DNA from: CAIYUC01 sp963682005
GTDB taxonomy: Bacteria; Bacteroidota; Bacteroidia; Bacteroidales; FEN-979
Assembly: GCA_963682005.1 (NCBI GenBank)
Contig: OY820914.1
Coordinates: 682,001-746,000 of the forward strand
Direction: 5' to 3'
DNA: 64,000 bases
The notes under the pieces are model-generated. The model was not told where the DNA came from, did not search any database, and saw only the letters and a list, made by a program, of their open reading frames with translations. The translations under genes were made by a program, and so were the position numbers. Positions within the stretch are counted from its first letter, which is position 1; every line of letters begins with the position of its first letter. This document shows, in pieces, positions 1 through 8,113 of the stretch.

Positions 1-474
1 ATACCCTATGATTTCTCCGCCACGAATGTTCCCCTGGATGTTGATGGTACCCTCCAGGTCACAGGCATTCCCGGAACCATATCGGGAAACTACTACATCA
101 TCATAAAGCATCGCCAGGGCGTTGAAACCTGGAGTGCAACACCTGTCCCGTTCTCAGGAAGTACAATTAACTATGATTTCGCAATTTCCGCAGGGAAGGC
201 TTACGGGAATAATCAGAAACAGGTGGATGAAAGCCCTGCTTCGTATGCTGTTTACTCAGGTGATATATCAAGTATGACAGGTCTTCAGGATGGCTATATC
301 GATATCTTCGACAATAATGATGTATTCAACGATGCCCAGTTAGGCGGATTCGGATATAAGCCACAAGATCTGACGGGTGATGCCTTTGTGGATATCTTTG
401 ATATGGCGATCGTGTTCAACAACATGCAGATGAGCGTCGGAATGATCACCCCCCCGTACCCAGGCAAGAAATAA
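1..474 (+). CDS. C-terminal fragment of secreted dockerin-like protein
   Basis: The frame is open from the first base of the window to a TAA at 472-474, so the 5' end lies outside; 157 residues are visible. The first 75 residues read as a beta-rich segment (GTISGNYYIIIKHR). They are followed by two acidic calcium-loop-like repeats, DGYIDIFDNNDV at residues 97-108 and DLTGDAFVDIFD at 123-134. This pairing resembles the type I dockerin/EF-hand-like tails found on secreted Bacteroidota proteins. No T9SS sorting domain follows; the protein ends PPYPGKK. A strong terminator lies 90 bp downstream. The function of the missing N-terminal part cannot be judged from here. Confidence 0.6.
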   Translation: MPYDFSATNVPLDVDGTLQVTGIPGTISGNYYIIIKHRQGVETWSATPVPFSGSTINYDFAISAGKAYGNNQKQVDESPASYAVYSGDISSMTGLQDGYIDIFDNNDVFNDAQLGGFGYKPQDLTGDAFVDIFDMAIVFNNMQMSVGMITPPYPGKK

Positions 475-560
475 CGGTTAAGACTGCATCTTCCGGGTTG
501 CCCCGCCCGGCTGGTGTTTTCTTTGAGTATCATTTTGGTTCATTGTGACTTTGCGGGCAG

Positions 561-601
561 GTGAGGTGACGGGCGAAAGTCCGGTCACCTCGCTTTTTTT
601 C
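561..601 (+). terminator. Rho-independent terminator
   Basis: An 8-bp perfect stem (GAGGTGAC at 563-570 with GTCACCTC at 584-591) can be extended by a G-C and a G-U pair. It is followed directly by a run of seven T (594-600). It lies downstream of the dockerin-like gene and is the expected end of its transcript. Confidence 0.75.
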
Positions 602-780
602 GGACTTTCTCTGCGTGGAAGTACCTGTCTGATCCAGGCTTGCGCATATCCGCCAATGGCAGACGGACGCCCAGAAAGGTTAATATAGCGTTCAAGGACT
701 TTATAGACTTATCCCTGACAGGGTTTGAGTCCCAGTGAGATTGAATGACAGGTTATTACTTTCCGGTATTAAATCCAGTT
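602..780. other. Intergenic, no gene seen
   Basis: Together with 475-601 this is a 306-bp gap between convergent genes. Apart from the terminator it holds one short palindrome (CCCTGACAGGG, around 714-724) that recurs in the copZ leader near 19.18 kb. No open frame or RNA gene is recognisable. Confidence 0.5.
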
Positions 781-1023
781 TCAGATTTGACCTTCATATA
801 AGTCCCAGATCGGGAAACAAAGTTCGTAATCATTCCAGATGATATCCCCATATTCAATATAAAACCTGGCGAACAAATCTTTATCGAGATATTTCCTGGT
901 CATTGGATTTCTTGCATTATGCAAAAACCTACTGAAGTCAAGGATCCGGACGATGCCATCAGAAAAAGTGATCCGTATTTGATAATCTCTGAGATATTCT
1001 GCATGATAAACTGCGATTACCAT
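781..1023 (-). CDS. DUF2442 family protein
   Basis: An 80-residue protein starting at ATG 1023. The pattern LRDYQIRITFSDG, then DFSRFL, then FARFYIEYGDIIWNDYELC matches the DUF2442 family. These are small proteins often encoded next to a DUF4160 partner and sometimes discussed as toxin-antitoxin-like pairs. No DUF4160 gene is present on either side; the upstream DNA is non-coding and rich in hairpins, so this copy appears to be an orphan. The start is supported by the family's usual length of about 80-90 residues. The molecular function is unknown. Confidence 0.75.
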   Translation of the reverse strand: MVIAVYHAEYLRDYQIRITFSDGIVRILDFSRFLHNARNPMTRKYLDKDLFARFYIEYGDIIWNDYELCFPIWDLYEGQI

Positions 1024-1095
1024 AATTAAAGTTTTATTGGGTCATCACGGAAATGCGTACCTGGTTTTTAGATTTATTCAGAAATTCCTCTTTCC

Positions 1096-1130
1096 CCAAC
1101 TTTCTTTGGCAACCATCCAAAGAAAGTTGG
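1096..1130. repeat. 14-bp perfect inverted repeat
   Basis: Arms at 1096-1109 (CCAACTTTCTTTGG) and 1117-1130 are exact reverse complements around a 7-nt loop. It is the first of three hairpins stacked within 255 bp. There is no T-run on either side, so a simple terminator role is unlikely. Confidence 0.85.
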
Positions 1131-1153
1131 CAAAGAAAGGTCTCCGCTCTGCA

Positions 1154-1216
1154 TACCCACCCCTCAAATCCCCTCCCTACCAGTAGGGAGGGGAAGACCG
1201 AAGGTCGGGGTGGGTA
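1154..1216. repeat. Nested hairpin repeat (family A)
   Basis: The outer arms are TACCCACCCC at 1154-1163 and its exact complement at 1207-1216. The inner arms are 11 bp perfect (1169-1179 with 1184-1194) with a 4-nt loop. The same design, a C-rich outer arm, C-rich inner arm and small loop, recurs at 16606-16657, 50761-50812 and 62973-63038. Confidence 0.8.
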
Positions 1217-1295
1217 CAATGGGACGAACGGCTTGTCTGGCTTAGGAATCGAGCCGTAGGTGGGTCGCCGAAAACCCAGGCTGCTTTTTCTTTTC

Positions 1296-1350
1296 GTTCT
1301 TTTCTGGAGTTTATCCCGCCGAAGGCGGGAGGCATGCAAAAGAAAAGAAC
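1296..1350. repeat. Nested hairpin repeat
   Basis: The outer arms are GTTCTTTTCT at 1296-1305 and AGAAAAGAAC at 1341-1350. The inner stem is CCCGCC (1315-1320) with GGCGGG (1324-1329) around GAA. It is the third hairpin of the cluster. Confidence 0.75.
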
Positions 1351-2072
1351 ACAGCATGCCTATTGTAATTGCTTATTAACTAGTAAAATGTGTGTTTTAT
1401 ATTATATGGAATAAAATATATTTTAACTTAAGTACGCATTATTGCGATGAACCGTGTTTTTCAAAAACAATCTCAGCTTTGCTTTCTCTGTCCTGAAACT
1501 TTCCGTGAACATGAATTGGTTCATGTTCTGGAAAAAACGTCAGCAACTACCAGTCTTCTCCGAAACAGCCTGCCCATCTCATTTAATTGAATGCTAATAG
1601 TATAAAGTGGTCAACCAAAATCGGCGGATGATGGTCAGATGTTCTGGCTTCTCCATGCGTGAAAAAACTACCCGTTAAGGAAGCAAATTACATATGGCAG
1701 GAAAATAAATTACATGCGGGAGAAAAATAAATTACACGAGGATGAAAAATCTATATATCACGGATAGGTTTGGGATTTTGGATCTGACCTTCGGAATAAA
1801 CTCTTTGTTTTTCCATTGACTTATCATATATTTGAATTTTATCAATATCTGGATGAATGAGTATTATAACCGGAAATGATTTGCCAGGCCAAAACTATAT
1901 CTGTAAATTAATAGAAAAATACCTGTAATCCCTGACGGTCCTAATAACCAAACTGTCACGGATCTGGTGATAAAATGATCATTGTCACTAAAAGGCTTTC
2001 CGGGATGAACATTGACCGCTCCTTTTCAAATATGTTTATATACGATAAACTCTGTTGCAAAATAAGAACAAA
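1351..2072. other. AT-rich non-coding region
   Basis: No credible gene is seen in about 720 bp. It contains a 9-bp inverted repeat (1507-1515 with 1520-1528, loop TTGG). Two copies of TGGTCA lie 24 bp apart (1608, 1632) in a context resembling IS21-type ends, and a 3 x 22-bp tandem repeat follows at 1685-1750. It may be the decayed remains of a mobile element. Confidence 0.4.
1685..1750. repeat. Three 22-bp imperfect tandem repeats
   Basis: Units at 1685-1706, 1707-1728 and 1729-1750 each begin AAATTACA and end in (A)AAAT, with a variable G-rich middle. The spacing is exactly 22 bp. Multiple short direct repeats of about this size occur at the ends of IS21-family elements, but no transposase gene is present. 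Confidence 0.75.
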
Positions 2073-3401
2073 ATGAAAAAAAACAAAGGCAAACTTTTTC
2101 CTTCCTTGCTTACATTCAGGTTTTTAATTGTCATTTCAATTCCTGTTGTCTTGTGTGTTTCCTGTAAGAAGGAAAAGGAAACAACGGAAACGACACCCCT
2201 TAGTCAGACGCCTCCTGTTGTTGCAACCGGGGATGTTACGAACATAAAATACAACCAGGCAACGGTTGCGGTCACTGTCAGTAAGGATGGCGGTTCAGGC
2301 GTGACGAAACGCGGCATATGCTGGAATAAAACCGGGAGTCCGACATTATCGAATTTCCTGGATACAACATTGAACGGAAGCGGAGTCGGCTCGTTTTCGG
2401 CAAATGCGGGTGCATTAACGGAGAATACCCAATATTATGTTGCTGCATATGCAACAAATTCGACTGGTACTGCTTATGGGGAAGTGAAGCAATTCAACGT
2501 ACCGCAATTATCGCTTCCACAGGTAATGACAAATGATGTAACGAACATCGCCTCAACTTCAGCAACCTGCGGAGGGATTATGACTTCAGACGGGAACGGA
2601 ACGGTTTCAGACCGGGGTGTTTGCTGGAATAAGACAGGGAATCCAACACTCTCCAACAGTACCGGTCATACTTCGGACGGAACGGGAACGGGAACATTTA
2701 CCAGCAGCCTAACCGGGTTGAATACAGGGACAATCTACTTTGTGAATGCTTATGCAACCAATGAAAAAGGAACGGCATACGGCACAGATGTAAAACAATT
2801 TTCTACGTTAATACCTTGCAGTCAATTGACGGTAACCTATGACGGGATGGTATATCATGCCGTAGCGCTCGGGACCCAATGCTGGCTTAAGGAAAACATG
2901 AACATCGGCACCAGGATCGACGGAAGCCTGGATCAAGCCGATAACGGGATCATCGAGAAGTATTGCTATGATAATGATGATCTTGAATGTTCCTTGTTCG
3001 GAGGACTATACCAGTGGGATGAGATGATGCAGTATGTGACCTCGGAAGGCGCCCGGGGAATCTGTCCTGCCGGCTGGCATCTGCCCACAAATGCAGAATG
3101 GACGACACTTACGGATTACCTTGGAGGCGAAAGTGTGGCCGGAGTGCAAATGAAATCAACCAGCGGATGGTACAACAATGGAAACGGAATAAACAGCCAT
3201 GGTTTTTTTGGCCGCCCGGGTGGCAGCAGGAACTATTACGGCCATTTCTACAACCTCTCGATGAATGCCGATTTCTGGTCCTCATCACAGGACAGCACGT
3301 TATTTTCCTGGTACCGGTTCCTTTCATACAACCTGGAAAGTGTAGGGAAGGGCAGTATCAGCAAGATGAACGGTTTTTCTGCACGGTGCCTGCAGGATTG
3401 A
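2073..3401 (+). CDS. FISUMP-domain surface lipoprotein with two Fn3-like repeats
   Basis: ATG 2073 is preferred to an upstream TTG because it directly precedes a basic lipoprotein signal peptide; the lipobox is LCVSC with Cys31. Two modules of about 90 residues follow. Each carries the pattern DGG/NG..V..RG(I/V)CWNKTG.PTLSN, then YV.AYATN..GTAYG. These are Fn3-like repeats common in Bacteroidota surface proteins. The last 200 residues are a FISUMP domain (Fibrobacter succinogenes major paralogous domain): WLKENMNIGTRI, YQWDEMMQY, GICPAGWHLPTNAEW, FWSSSQ and the terminal FSARCLQD. The protein is probably displayed on the cell surface. The binding target is unknown. The same Fn3-like module builds the gene at 63.1 kb, and the FISUMP end recurs in the gene at 59.7 kb. 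Confidence 0.88.
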   Translation: MKKNKGKLFPSLLTFRFLIVISIPVVLCVSCKKEKETTETTPLSQTPPVVATGDVTNIKYNQATVAVTVSKDGGSGVTKRGICWNKTGSPTLSNFLDTTLNGSGVGSFSANAGALTENTQYYVAAYATNSTGTAYGEVKQFNVPQLSLPQVMTNDVTNIASTSATCGGIMTSDGNGTVSDRGVCWNKTGNPTLSNSTGHTSDGTGTGTFTSSLTGLNTGTIYFVNAYATNEKGTAYGTDVKQFSTLIPCSQLTVTYDGMVYHAVALGTQCWLKENMNIGTRIDGSLDQADNGIIEKYCYDNDDLECSLFGGLYQWDEMMQYVTSEGARGICPAGWHLPTNAEWTTLTDYLGGESVAGVQMKSTSGWYNNGNGINSHGFFGRPGGSRNYYGHFYNLSMNADFWSSSQDSTLFSWYRFLSYNLESVGKGSISKMNGFSARCLQD

Positions 3402-3476
3402 TCAGCGGCAATTTCGGTTCGTTCAAGGAATTTAATAAGGATGTCTGACTTCGTGAATGTTCCAATTCACTTTCAC

Positions 3477-3484
3477 TAAATTTG
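3477..3484 (+). promoter_or_regulatory. Candidate -7 box of cupin gene
   Basis: TAAATTTG fits the Bacteroidota -7 consensus TAnnTTTG and lies 20 bp before the cupin ATG. No matching TTTG -33 box is seen at the usual distance, so the call is tentative. Confidence 0.35.
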
Positions 3485-3503
3485 ATATCTAAAAACAACA
3501 CGT

Positions 3504-3875
3504 ATGGAAGAGAAGAAGGAATACAACATCAATATGGATGTCAAGTACGGACACCTGGAAATTGTCGATGTGCCGGAGATTGTCAGAAACTGTAGCGAAA
3601 AATGGTTCAACCAGACCCTGACGAAAGTCAATGAATCTGTGGTACGGATTGGGATTCTTGAAGGAGAATTCCACTGGCACAAGCACGATAACGAAGATGA
3701 GTTCTTCTTTGTCCTGGAAGGGACATTTTATATCGACCTTGAGGACAGGACAATCGCGTTGGCCCTGAACCAGGGGGTCACAATAACGAAAGGGATCATG
3801 CACCGTCCGCGGGCTCCAAAGAAGGCGGTCGTGCTGATGGTGGAGACGGCGGGGATCAGGCCGACAGGGGATTGA
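3504..3875 (+). CDS. Small single-domain cupin
   Basis: A 123-residue protein from ATG 3504. The first cupin motif is clear: G at the start of GEFHWHKHDNEDEF, with the HxH pair, the following Glu and a closing Gly six residues later. The second motif is GVTITKGIMHRPRA, with a His that could be the fourth metal ligand. Small stand-alone cupins of this type bind a metal and act as isomerases, oxygenases or simple binding proteins; the sequence does not say which. It stands alone between the FISUMP lipoprotein and a convergent tRNA gene, with its own terminator immediately downstream. Confidence 0.8.
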   Translation: MEEKKEYNINMDVKYGHLEIVDVPEIVRNCSEKWFNQTLTKVNESVVRIGILEGEFHWHKHDNEDEFFFVLEGTFYIDLEDRTIALALNQGVTITKGIMHRPRAPKKAVVLMVETAGIRPTGD

Positions 3876-3906
3876 AATTCCTTCCTTCGGGCAGCCAGAT
3901 AAAAAA

Positions 3907-3939
3907 AGCCTGTAAAACATAGTGTTTACAGGCTTTTTT
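3907..3939 (+). terminator. Bidirectional terminator shared with tRNA-Arg
   Basis: A 10-bp perfect stem (AGCCTGTAAA at 3907-3916 with TTTACAGGCT at 3925-3934) is flanked by an A-run on the left and a T-run on the right. It can therefore stop both the cupin transcript and the opposing tRNA transcript. The right T-run ends inside the encoded CCA of the tRNA. Confidence 0.8.
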
Positions 3940-4013
3940 GGTAGCCCCGATAGGAATCGAACCTATATTTAAAGTTTAGGAAACTTCCGTTCTATCCATT
4001 GAACTACAGGGCC
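3939..4013 (-). tRNA. tRNA-Arg(CCU)
   Basis: Read on the minus strand from 4013, the sequence folds as a full cloverleaf. The acceptor stem GGCCCUG pairs with CGGGGCU (two G-U pairs). The D-stem is GUUC/GAAC and the anticodon stem is GAAGU/ACUUU with loop UUCCUAA, so the anticodon is CCU. The T-arm is AUAGG/CCUAU with UUCGAUU. A discriminator A and an apparently encoded CCA (3941-3939) follow. The anticodon reads AGG arginine codons. Confidence 0.93.
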
Positions 4014-4384
4014 CTTTTCAATTACGAATTACGAGTTACGAGTTACGAATTATCGTTTAAAAAGACGAATCAATTTGTTAACTTGTCAACTCATCAGCTC
4101 TTCAACTCATCAGCTGAACTTCGGGCGCAAAGGTATAGAATTTTTCTTAAATTTCTAATTGACCTAATTGATCTAAGGGCTAAACAATTTTTAATACCCA
4201 AACCTGGTTAAGTGTAGTATTTTCCAGAAATCCTTTGGGATATGGGATTTGTGAATTATTTAGATCAACCAGGTAATTTGGTCAGTTAGGTTTTTTACCG
4301 GCAATCGTCCTTCGTCAATCAGCCCATCATTCTGAATTCCGAAATCTGAATTCGCAAATAATCAATTTCCATTATCTTTGTCTT
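4014..4384. other. Repeat-bearing intergenic region
   Basis: At 4019-4056 there is a tract of the GAATTACGA/GTTACGA type also seen at 42443-42466 and 52034-52183. Around 4306-4356 lies a segment (CGTCCTTCGTCAATC, then TCTGAATTC.GAAATC) repeated near 31381-31430. The promoter of the downstream regulator lies at the right end. No gene is seen. Confidence 0.6.
4373..4380 (+). promoter_or_regulatory. Candidate -7 box, near-leaderless
   Basis: TATCTTTG matches TAnnTTTG exactly and ends 4 bp before the ATG at 4385. If it is used, transcription would begin at or within the start codon, giving an almost leaderless mRNA. No clear -33 TTTG is seen. Confidence 0.4.
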
Positions 4385-6226
4385 ATGACCCGCTGGTACC
4401 TTAACATTTTTTCCTTAATCCTTGTTATTACCACCTGCCTGGCAATGGCAGCCGGAAATAGTTCCTCTGACACCCCCGACGATGCCGCCATGCTGATGAA
4501 GCTTGGCCGGTTCTTCTCCTCCGAACAAAAGCAGGATAAAGCGATCTATTACTTTAAACGTGCAGAAGCGGTCTACAGGAAAGGGCATGATCAATACCGC
4601 ATTGCCCTCGCCTGTAATTACCTTGCCTGGGCATACCGTGAGATCAATAAGCCCGACAGCGCCATCATTTATGCAGAATCAGCGTTCTCTCATTTCAGGA
4701 AGGATCATGATTTTTCAGAAATATTTTATAACCGGCAACTTCTCGGTCATATTTACGGAGACCTGGGTCTTATCGATAAATCGCTTGCCGTCCAGCTTGA
4801 AGGGTTAACCTATTGCGAACGGGGAAATGATACGATAGCGCTGGTGACGGCTTACACCAATATTGCTGCCATTTTCGGGGATCGCTACCAGCGTCAGAAA
4901 GGTATTGAATATGACCTGAAAGCCCTTAGCATCCTGAATACGGTTAAAACGGGAGATATCGGGATCATCTGCTATTTACTGAACAACCTTGGTGTCCAGT
5001 ACCTGGAGGACAAGCAATACGACCACGCTCTTCATTATTTCCACTGGTCACTCGCGGAAAAAAGAAAAAGGAACGATGTGCAGGGACTGGTTTTTACCCT
5101 GAACAATTTCGGGGATCTGTATCTGCGGATAAACAAGCCTGACTCTGCCCTGCCCTTCCTCAGGGAAGGCATGAGTCTGGCTCTTTCCTCCAATGATAAG
5201 CTGGGCCAGTGTATCTCATACAGCACAATGGGAACGTATTACCGGGATGTCCGGGATTACCGGAAAGCCGTTGAAATGTTCACCCGGGCCATTGAACTCT
5301 CGCGCATAGTCAATTACCGTGAGCAGGAGTTGAGCCTGCTGAAGGATCTGGGGGATTCATATGAGCACCTGAAAGCGTACACCGGGGCTCTTGCATTTTT
5401 CAGGCAGTATTCCGATCTGAAGGATACCCTGTTCCAGGAAAGGAGCCGGAAGGACCTCTCCGATATGCTTACCCGTTACCATACGGCAGAAAAGGAAAAG
5501 CAGGTAATCCTGCTGAATGCTGAAAATGACAGGATCAGTGCCAGAAATCAGCGGAACATGCTGATCATTGCAGGGCTGCTCATTGTATGTGTCGTTTTGC
5601 TCCTCGCCTCTGTTGCCATTTACTATTTCAACCGGCAAAAACTGATCGCCTATAAAAGCCTTGTAAAGAAAGATCTTGAGGTTATTGCCGCGGAAAGGGA
5701 AATGAAAAAGGATCCCGATGCTGAAGGAAAAATGCTCCTGCCTGTCCCTGAGTTATCCCAGGCTGATGACATTCAGCCGGAGCTTTTTGATGAGCTGGTT
5801 CTCCTGATGAATTCTAAAAAAAGATACCTTGATCCGGATGTAACGCTCTCCATTATTGCCAAGGAGATGAATTCGAATACCACCTACCTTTCACGTGTAA
5901 TAAACAGCTTCTCGGGGAAAAATTTCAACCATTTTGTGAATGAGTTTCGCGTGAAAGAGGCACGCCTGATGCTTGCAGATCCTGAGAATTCGAGATATTC
6001 CATCGAAGGCATCGCCCGGTCGGTGGGTTTCAATTCAAGATCTGTCTTTAATACGGCATTTAAGAAGATCACGGGTGTTACTCCCTCTTTTTACCAGGAA
6101 TCAGCCAGGCAGATGTTTGCCGCTGACGGCCATTCATCATCACTCGTACCGAAGGGCGTCGATGGGATTCAGTCCGGCAGCCTTACGGGCGGGGTACCAG
6201 CCGAAGAAAATACCTATCACCGTTGA
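4385..6226 (+). CDS. TPR-containing membrane regulator with AraC-type HTH
   Basis: A 613-residue protein with an N-terminal hydrophobic signal/anchor (about 1-22) and roughly seven TPR-like units (40-360; for example DKAIYYFKRAEAVY and DYRKAVEMFTRAIELS). A transmembrane helix (about 394-417, MLIIAGLLIVCVVLLL) follows, then a short linker and a cytoplasmic AraC/XylS helix-turn-helix domain at 470-580 (LSIIAKEMNSNTTYLSRVIN, IARSVGFNSRSVFNTAFKKITG). Bacteroidota use such proteins to pass an envelope signal to DNA; the ligand and targets are unknown. The last 87 bp overlap the convergent macB-like permease gene, so the final 29 residues are antisense to it. The HTH is complete before that overlap. 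Confidence 0.88.
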   Translation: MTRWYLNIFSLILVITTCLAMAAGNSSSDTPDDAAMLMKLGRFFSSEQKQDKAIYYFKRAEAVYRKGHDQYRIALACNYLAWAYREINKPDSAIIYAESAFSHFRKDHDFSEIFYNRQLLGHIYGDLGLIDKSLAVQLEGLTYCERGNDTIALVTAYTNIAAIFGDRYQRQKGIEYDLKALSILNTVKTGDIGIICYLLNNLGVQYLEDKQYDHALHYFHWSLAEKRKRNDVQGLVFTLNNFGDLYLRINKPDSALPFLREGMSLALSSNDKLGQCISYSTMGTYYRDVRDYRKAVEMFTRAIELSRIVNYREQELSLLKDLGDSYEHLKAYTGALAFFRQYSDLKDTLFQERSRKDLSDMLTRYHTAEKEKQVILLNAENDRISARNQRNMLIIAGLLIVCVVLLLASVAIYYFNRQKLIAYKSLVKKDLEVIAAEREMKKDPDAEGKMLLPVPELSQADDIQPELFDELVLLMNSKKRYLDPDVTLSIIAKEMNSNTTYLSRVINSFSGKNFNHFVNEFRVKEARLMLADPENSRYSIEGIARSVGFNSRSVFNTAFKKITGVTPSFYQESARQMFAADGHSSSLVPKGVDGIQSGSLTGGVPAEENTYHR

Positions 6227-7360
6227 AAAGACGAACGACAGGACGATCGATTGAACACTGATCACAACAGGCCAGTTCATCACATTCGCGATGATCTTTG
6301 ATGTTGCAACACCAAGTCCTACGCCGATAATCCCACCAATCAGGCTGATCATCATGGCTTCGATCAGGAACTGAAGCAGGACATCGCGGCCGCGTGCACC
6401 CACACCCATCCGGATGCCAATCTCCCGGGTTCGCTCGGTAACCGATACCAGCATGATGTTCATGATGCCAATTCCACCTACGAGGAGGGAAATGCTGGCT
6501 ATGCTGGCCAGCAGGATCGTCAGGACTTTGGATGTAGCGGTGGCGGCGCTGGAGATATCCGACTGTGACCGGATCGTAAAATCAGGATCTTCCGACGGGC
6601 CCAGGTGATGCCGCTCTTTCAGCACCTGCGTAACCTCATCCGTAGCCTCCGCGATCATACTCTCGTTTTTGGCCGAAAGCATGATGGTGTTGATATACGT
6701 GATGGTCATCATCCGCTCCTGGACTGTTGAAAAAGGTGCGATCACAATGTCATCCTGATCCTGTCCCCAGGCGTTCTGTCCTTTCGGTACTGTCATCCCG
6801 ACGACCTTGAAAGGCACTTTGTTTATCCGGATCACCCGGCCGACGGGATCGGAGCCTTCACCGAACATGTTGGTGGCAATGGTTTTCCCGACGACACATA
6901 TTTTCGCGGCGCTTTTATCCTCATTCATACTCCAGGTATTCCCGCTTTCAATATCAAGATTCCTGATGAGGAAATAATCGGGATACACCCCCCATATGGA
7001 AGTCCTCCAGTTCTGTGAACCGGCGACCAGCTGGCCGCTTGTCCTGACCACAGGTGTCGAGTACAGAACAGCCTGACATCGTTGCTCCACGGCCTTGTAA
7101 TCATCGAGAGTCAACCTCACTGATGACCCGGCTTCCATGCGCACTCCTCCGGTATTGCTGGCTGAAGGGAATACGGTCAGCAGGTTGGTCCCGAGACTGG
7201 CGATCTGCGACTGTATACTTTCACGGGAACCCTGGCCAATGGCGAGCATGGCGATCACCGATGCCACGCCGATGATTATCCCAAGCATGGTCAGGAAGGT
7301 CCGCGTCTTGTTCTTTGCGAGCGACCGTAATGCCGCCCTCAGCTGATTGATCGTCTTCAT
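6140..7360 (-). CDS. MacB-like ABC transporter permease
   Basis: A 406-residue FtsX/MacB-type permease. One transmembrane helix near residues 20-42 (FLTMLGIIIGVASVIAMLAIG) precedes a periplasmic domain of about 230 residues. Three C-terminal helices follow (about 283-305, 330-355, 370-395), with the conserved SVTERTREIGIRMGVGA coupling segment between them. Its start overlaps the ATPase stop by ATGA, indicating translational coupling. With the preceding ATPase, adaptor and TolC genes it forms a tripartite MacAB-TolC-type pump exporting macrolide-like compounds, lipopeptides or siderophores; the substrate cannot be told. Unlike classical MacB, the ATPase is a separate polypeptide. Confidence 0.9.
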   Translation of the reverse strand: MKTINQLRAALRSLAKNKTRTFLTMLGIIIGVASVIAMLAIGQGSRESIQSQIASLGTNLLTVFPSASNTGGVRMEAGSSVRLTLDDYKAVEQRCQAVLYSTPVVRTSGQLVAGSQNWRTSIWGVYPDYFLIRNLDIESGNTWSMNEDKSAAKICVVGKTIATNMFGEGSDPVGRVIRINKVPFKVVGMTVPKGQNAWGQDQDDIVIAPFSTVQERMMTITYINTIMLSAKNESMIAEATDEVTQVLKERHHLGPSEDPDFTIRSQSDISSAATATSKVLTILLASIASISLLVGGIGIMNIMLVSVTERTREIGIRMGVGARGRDVLLQFLIEAMMISLIGGIIGVGLGVATSKIIANVMNWPVVISVQSIVLSFVFSTVIGIFFGWYPARKAAGLNPIDALRYE

Positions 7361-8112
7361 AAGGCATCCTCCTCTGCTATCACAGGCAAATGCTGAAGTT
7401 CCTCCTTTGCATTCTTCTGCTTATCCACGGCTATTGATTTCTGGATCTTCCCGTCGCGAAAGATCACATTGAACTTGGTAAACGATGCAATATCCGGTTC
7501 ATGTGTCACAATGACCACGGTGATCCCATTCCGGTTAAGTTCCTGGAAAATATCCATCACTTCCACGCTGGTCCTGGTATCGAGGTTCCCGGTCGGTTCA
7601 TCCGCCAGGATGACAACGGGATCATTGACCAGGGCCCTTGCGATAGCTACCCGCTGTTGCTCGCCACCCGAAAGCTGGTTCGGAAAATGATGCGCGCGGT
7701 TGGCAAGGCCCACAGATTCAAGCGCCCGTAGCGCCCGTTCGCGCATCTCCTTCGAAGTGATCCTGCTGTTGTACATCAACGGGAGCTCAACATTTTCAAG
7801 CGCAGAAGTACGCGAGAGAAGGTTGAATGATTGAAATACAAATCCAATTTTTTTATTTCTGAGCCTTGCAAGCTGATCCTTGTTCATTTTCATCACATCA
7901 ACGCCATCCAGGTAATACTCCCCTTTTGTGGGAACATCCAGACAACCGATGATGTTCATAAAAGTCGATTTGCCGGAACCGCTTTTCCCCATGATCGCGA
8001 TGAAATCATCCTTCCGGATCTCCAGGTCCACGCCACGAAGGGCATGAACCTCCATATCACCCATCTTGTAAACTTTTACAAGGTTCTTAATGGAAATGAT
8101 CGATCCTTCCAT
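7357..8112 (-). CDS. MacB/LolD-type ABC transporter ATPase
   Basis: A 251-residue nucleotide-binding protein. Walker A is GKSGSGKST (42-50), the signature is LSGGEQQR (147-154), Walker B is VVILADEPTG (166-175), and the H-loop is VTHE. The family (LolD/MacB/FtsE type) powers extracytoplasmic extrusion by FtsX-like permeases. It lies 1 bp after the adaptor stop and overlaps the permease start by 4 bp, so the three genes are co-translated. Confidence 0.93.
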   Translation of the reverse strand: MEGSIISIKNLVKVYKMGDMEVHALRGVDLEIRKDDFIAIMGKSGSGKSTFMNIIGCLDVPTKGEYYLDGVDVMKMNKDQLARLRNKKIGFVFQSFNLLSRTSALENVELPLMYNSRITSKEMRERALRALESVGLANRAHHFPNQLSGGEQQRVAIARALVNDPVVILADEPTGNLDTRTSVEVMDIFQELNRNGITVVIVTHEPDIASFTKFNVIFRDGKIQKSIAVDKQKNAKEELQHLPVIAEEDAL

Positions 8113-8113
8113 A

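Noticed and set aside
1034..1357. A 107-codon open frame on the minus strand
   Set aside because: It runs straight through the three-hairpin cluster; the frame is a by-product of inverted repeats and the translation has no protein-like pattern.
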